Of a stretch of DNA of 64,000 bases, positions 62,443-64,000 are shown in pieces. The stretch lies in assembly GCF_048544455.1 (NCBI RefSeq), contig NC_133532.1, positions 89,545,156 through 89,609,155 on the forward strand, given 5' to 3'. A model generated the notes under the pieces. That model had not been told where the DNA came from and did no database searches. It was given only the letters and a program-made list of their open reading frames with translations. Source of the DNA: Silene latifolia. Taxonomy: Eukaryota > Streptophyta > Magnoliopsida > Caryophyllales > Caryophyllaceae. The first letter of the stretch is position 1. Every line of letters starts with the position of its first letter. Made by a program: the position numbers and the translations under genes.

Positions 62443-63992
62443 CTACTTCGGTGCTTCATACCTTGTACCACTTCTCAAGTGAATGGCACTAACCGTTTCA
62501 TGTCTTGGGGGATTACTTTGAGGTGGTAATTTCCCCTTTTGTCTTTGTGAGCTTGAAGATGCTAGTTGAGTCAATTGGGTTTCCAACATCTTGGTGTGAG
62601 CTAGGATGTTGTTGATGGTGGTTTCCTTTGCTTGACTATCTTTTTGCATTTGAGTGAAAAATTCTTGTTGATTCTTTTGCATTTGGAGGACCGCTTTTTG
62701 AACTTCAAAACCTTGGTCATTTTGGTGATTGTATGGATTTTGATTTTGGTAAACTTGGTTTTGATTGTAAAAGTGTCTTTGATTTTGGTTTCTCATGGGA
62801 GGTGGGGTGTATGTTGTTTGAGGGTTTTGAACATTTTGGCTTTTGTATTAGAGATTTGGATGGAATTTGGTGTTTTCATTGTAATAGTTGGAATAAGGGG
62901 TACCACTATTGTATGCTTGGAAAGCATTCACTTGTTCATTTGTTCCCCTACATTCACTTTGGTCATGTCCCAAAGTTCCACAATTCTCACATATCCCACT
63001 TGGGATTGATGAAGATGCCGTCATGGCATTAACATGATGCTTTGGTGATTTTGAGGCTTCTTCAAGTCTAGCCATAGCTTGTTCAAACTTCAAATTGATT
63101 GTGTCAATGTGAGCACTAAGTTGAGCACCCAATTGAGTAACGGAGTTTACTTCATGCTTTCCTCCTCTAGTAGCCTTGCGAGGTCTACTATATTGTGAGT
63201 TATGGACCGCCATTTCCTCAATTTTGTTCCATGTTTGATTGTCATCAACTTCGGTGAACATTCCATCTGATCCCATGTTGAGAATGTTCCTTGAATCTTC
63301 ATATATACCGTTCCAAAATTGTTGTACCAAGAACCATTCGCTAAGTCCATGGTGAGGACATGAGCTTCATACAAAGATTCTTCATCCCTTTGCTTAAAAC
63401 CCGTAATTTGAGCTCTTAGCATGTTAGTCTTTTCCAGTGGGTAGAATTTTTTGTAGAAAGCTAGAGCCAACTTCTTCCAAGAATGTATTCCGATAGTGGC
63501 CTTATCAAGGCCCTTCAACCATTGTTTCGCGGTGCCAATTAGAGAAACAGGAAATAAGACCCATCGAATTTGGTCTTGAGTTACACCGGTTTGAGAAATC
63601 GCCTCACAATAGTCACAAAAGGTTTCCATATGAGAATGAGGGTCTTCACTAGGCATCCCCCCAAATTGGCTCCTTTCGACTAATTGGATAAAGGCGGATT
63701 TGGCAATAAAATTTCCGGTTAGATGTTGTGGTGTGGGAGTACCATTGGGTAGGTTCTCCTCGGTGGGTACGGAATGTGATGAAAACTTAGGCATTGTAGG
63801 TTGATTTTGTGGGGTATTTTGTAATGGGTTCTCCTCACCTTCTCTTGCAAAAGGGTTGATGAACTCAATAGTTGGTTGAACAACCTCACTAATACCTCTC
63901 AAATTCCTCCTAGCAAATCTCCTATTGTTTGTCAAGGTTCTTTCAATTTCACGGTCAAAAGGTAACAAATCACCTTGTGACCTTCTAGACAT
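62443..63992 (-). pseudogene. gag: gag of element E, with deletion and stop
   Basis: Starts MSRRSQGDLLPFDREIERTL at 63992. Retrotrans_gag part (SAFIQLVERSQFGGMPSEDPHSHMETFCDYC, KQWLKGLDKATIGIHSWKKLALAFYKKF). Near 63350 a small out-of-frame deletion removes the usual WERFK segment; the frame resumes as FWNGIYEDSRNILNMGSDG and runs to a CCHC knuckle CENCGTLGHDQSEC. A TAA at 62848 interrupts the Q/N-rich tail, which ends in the boundary block AIHLRSGTRYEAPK and a TAG at 62443. Confidence 0.82.
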
Positions 63993-64000
63993 GCAAAATA

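Larger units (their letters stand above)
54760..64000 (-). mobile_element. gypsy element E: gag, protease and ATHILA ORF-1-like gene, no pol; 5' LTR outside window
   Basis: 3' LTR (54760-56517), purine tract, non-coding region, ORF3, a paired-palindrome array, protease, gag. No RT, RNase H or integrase between protease (ends 61225) and ORF3. The 5' LTR and primer site lie past 64000. Inserted in the RT of family A copy 2; the second target copy is not visible. Confidence 0.88.

Overview
This is plant nuclear DNA, from an intergenic block made wholly of nested retrotransposons. I found no host gene, tRNA, rRNA or CRISPR array. Diagnostic features are Athila-type Ty3/gypsy elements with a tRNA-Asp-type primer site, SIRE-like and Tork/Angela-like Ty1/copia elements, a plant L1 LINE (DUF4283 ORF1), and a Tat/Retand-like element carrying a plant-mobile-domain ORF in antisense. 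The host is a dicot. The Retand-like element hints at Caryophyllales, but I cannot name a species.

Layout, left to right. (1) 1-5564: SIRE-like copia element on the minus strand, cut by the window edge, with 5' LTR, an intact 801-aa gag and the start of pol. It sits in (2) 5565-7241, the 3' remnant of a Tork/Angela-like copia element (C1). C1 sits in (3) element A (7242-27449, minus), the only Athila-like element here with reverse transcriptase (RT), RNase H and integrase, all broken. A is split by (4) element B (9884-23094, minus; target duplication CTCAA), a gag-protease-only element. B's 5' LTR is split by (5) an L1 LINE (17043-21832, plus; 16-bp duplication). (6) 27450-27524 is a scrap of an E-like element. 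(7) 27525-33222 is a truncated Tat/Retand-like element D (minus) with a long LTR, two tandem arrays and a spliced antisense ORF. (8) 33223-33880 plus 53858-54759 is a second pol fragment of family A (A2). It is split by (9) copia element C2 (33881-53852, plus; duplication ATATT), which is split by (10) element F (38045-49218, minus; duplication ATTTG). F has gag, protease and a broken ATHILA ORF-1-like gene but no pol. (11) 54760-64000 is element E (minus, cut by the window edge), with the same gene set as F and again no pol.

How they fit together: B, E and F code for gag and protease but lack RT, RNase H and integrase. Their LTR ends and primer site resemble those of A, so an A-like element is the plausible source of enzymes in trans.

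The most unusual signal is a set of short palindromes that come in pairs about 20-21 bp apart. They occur in all four Athila-like families, in the LTR just upstream of the presumed TATA box and again inside the element next to protease. A, B and F use a TCGATCGA core. E uses AATCCG-NN-CGGATT with almost exact 20-bp spacing. The SIRE-like copia element has an analogous GTTATAGCT hairpin in both its LTR and its gag coding sequence. Each pair can fold into a hairpin. I do not recognise this as a described feature. A second signal is a stem-loop beside an internal polypurine tract whose stem changes with compensation between B, F and E.
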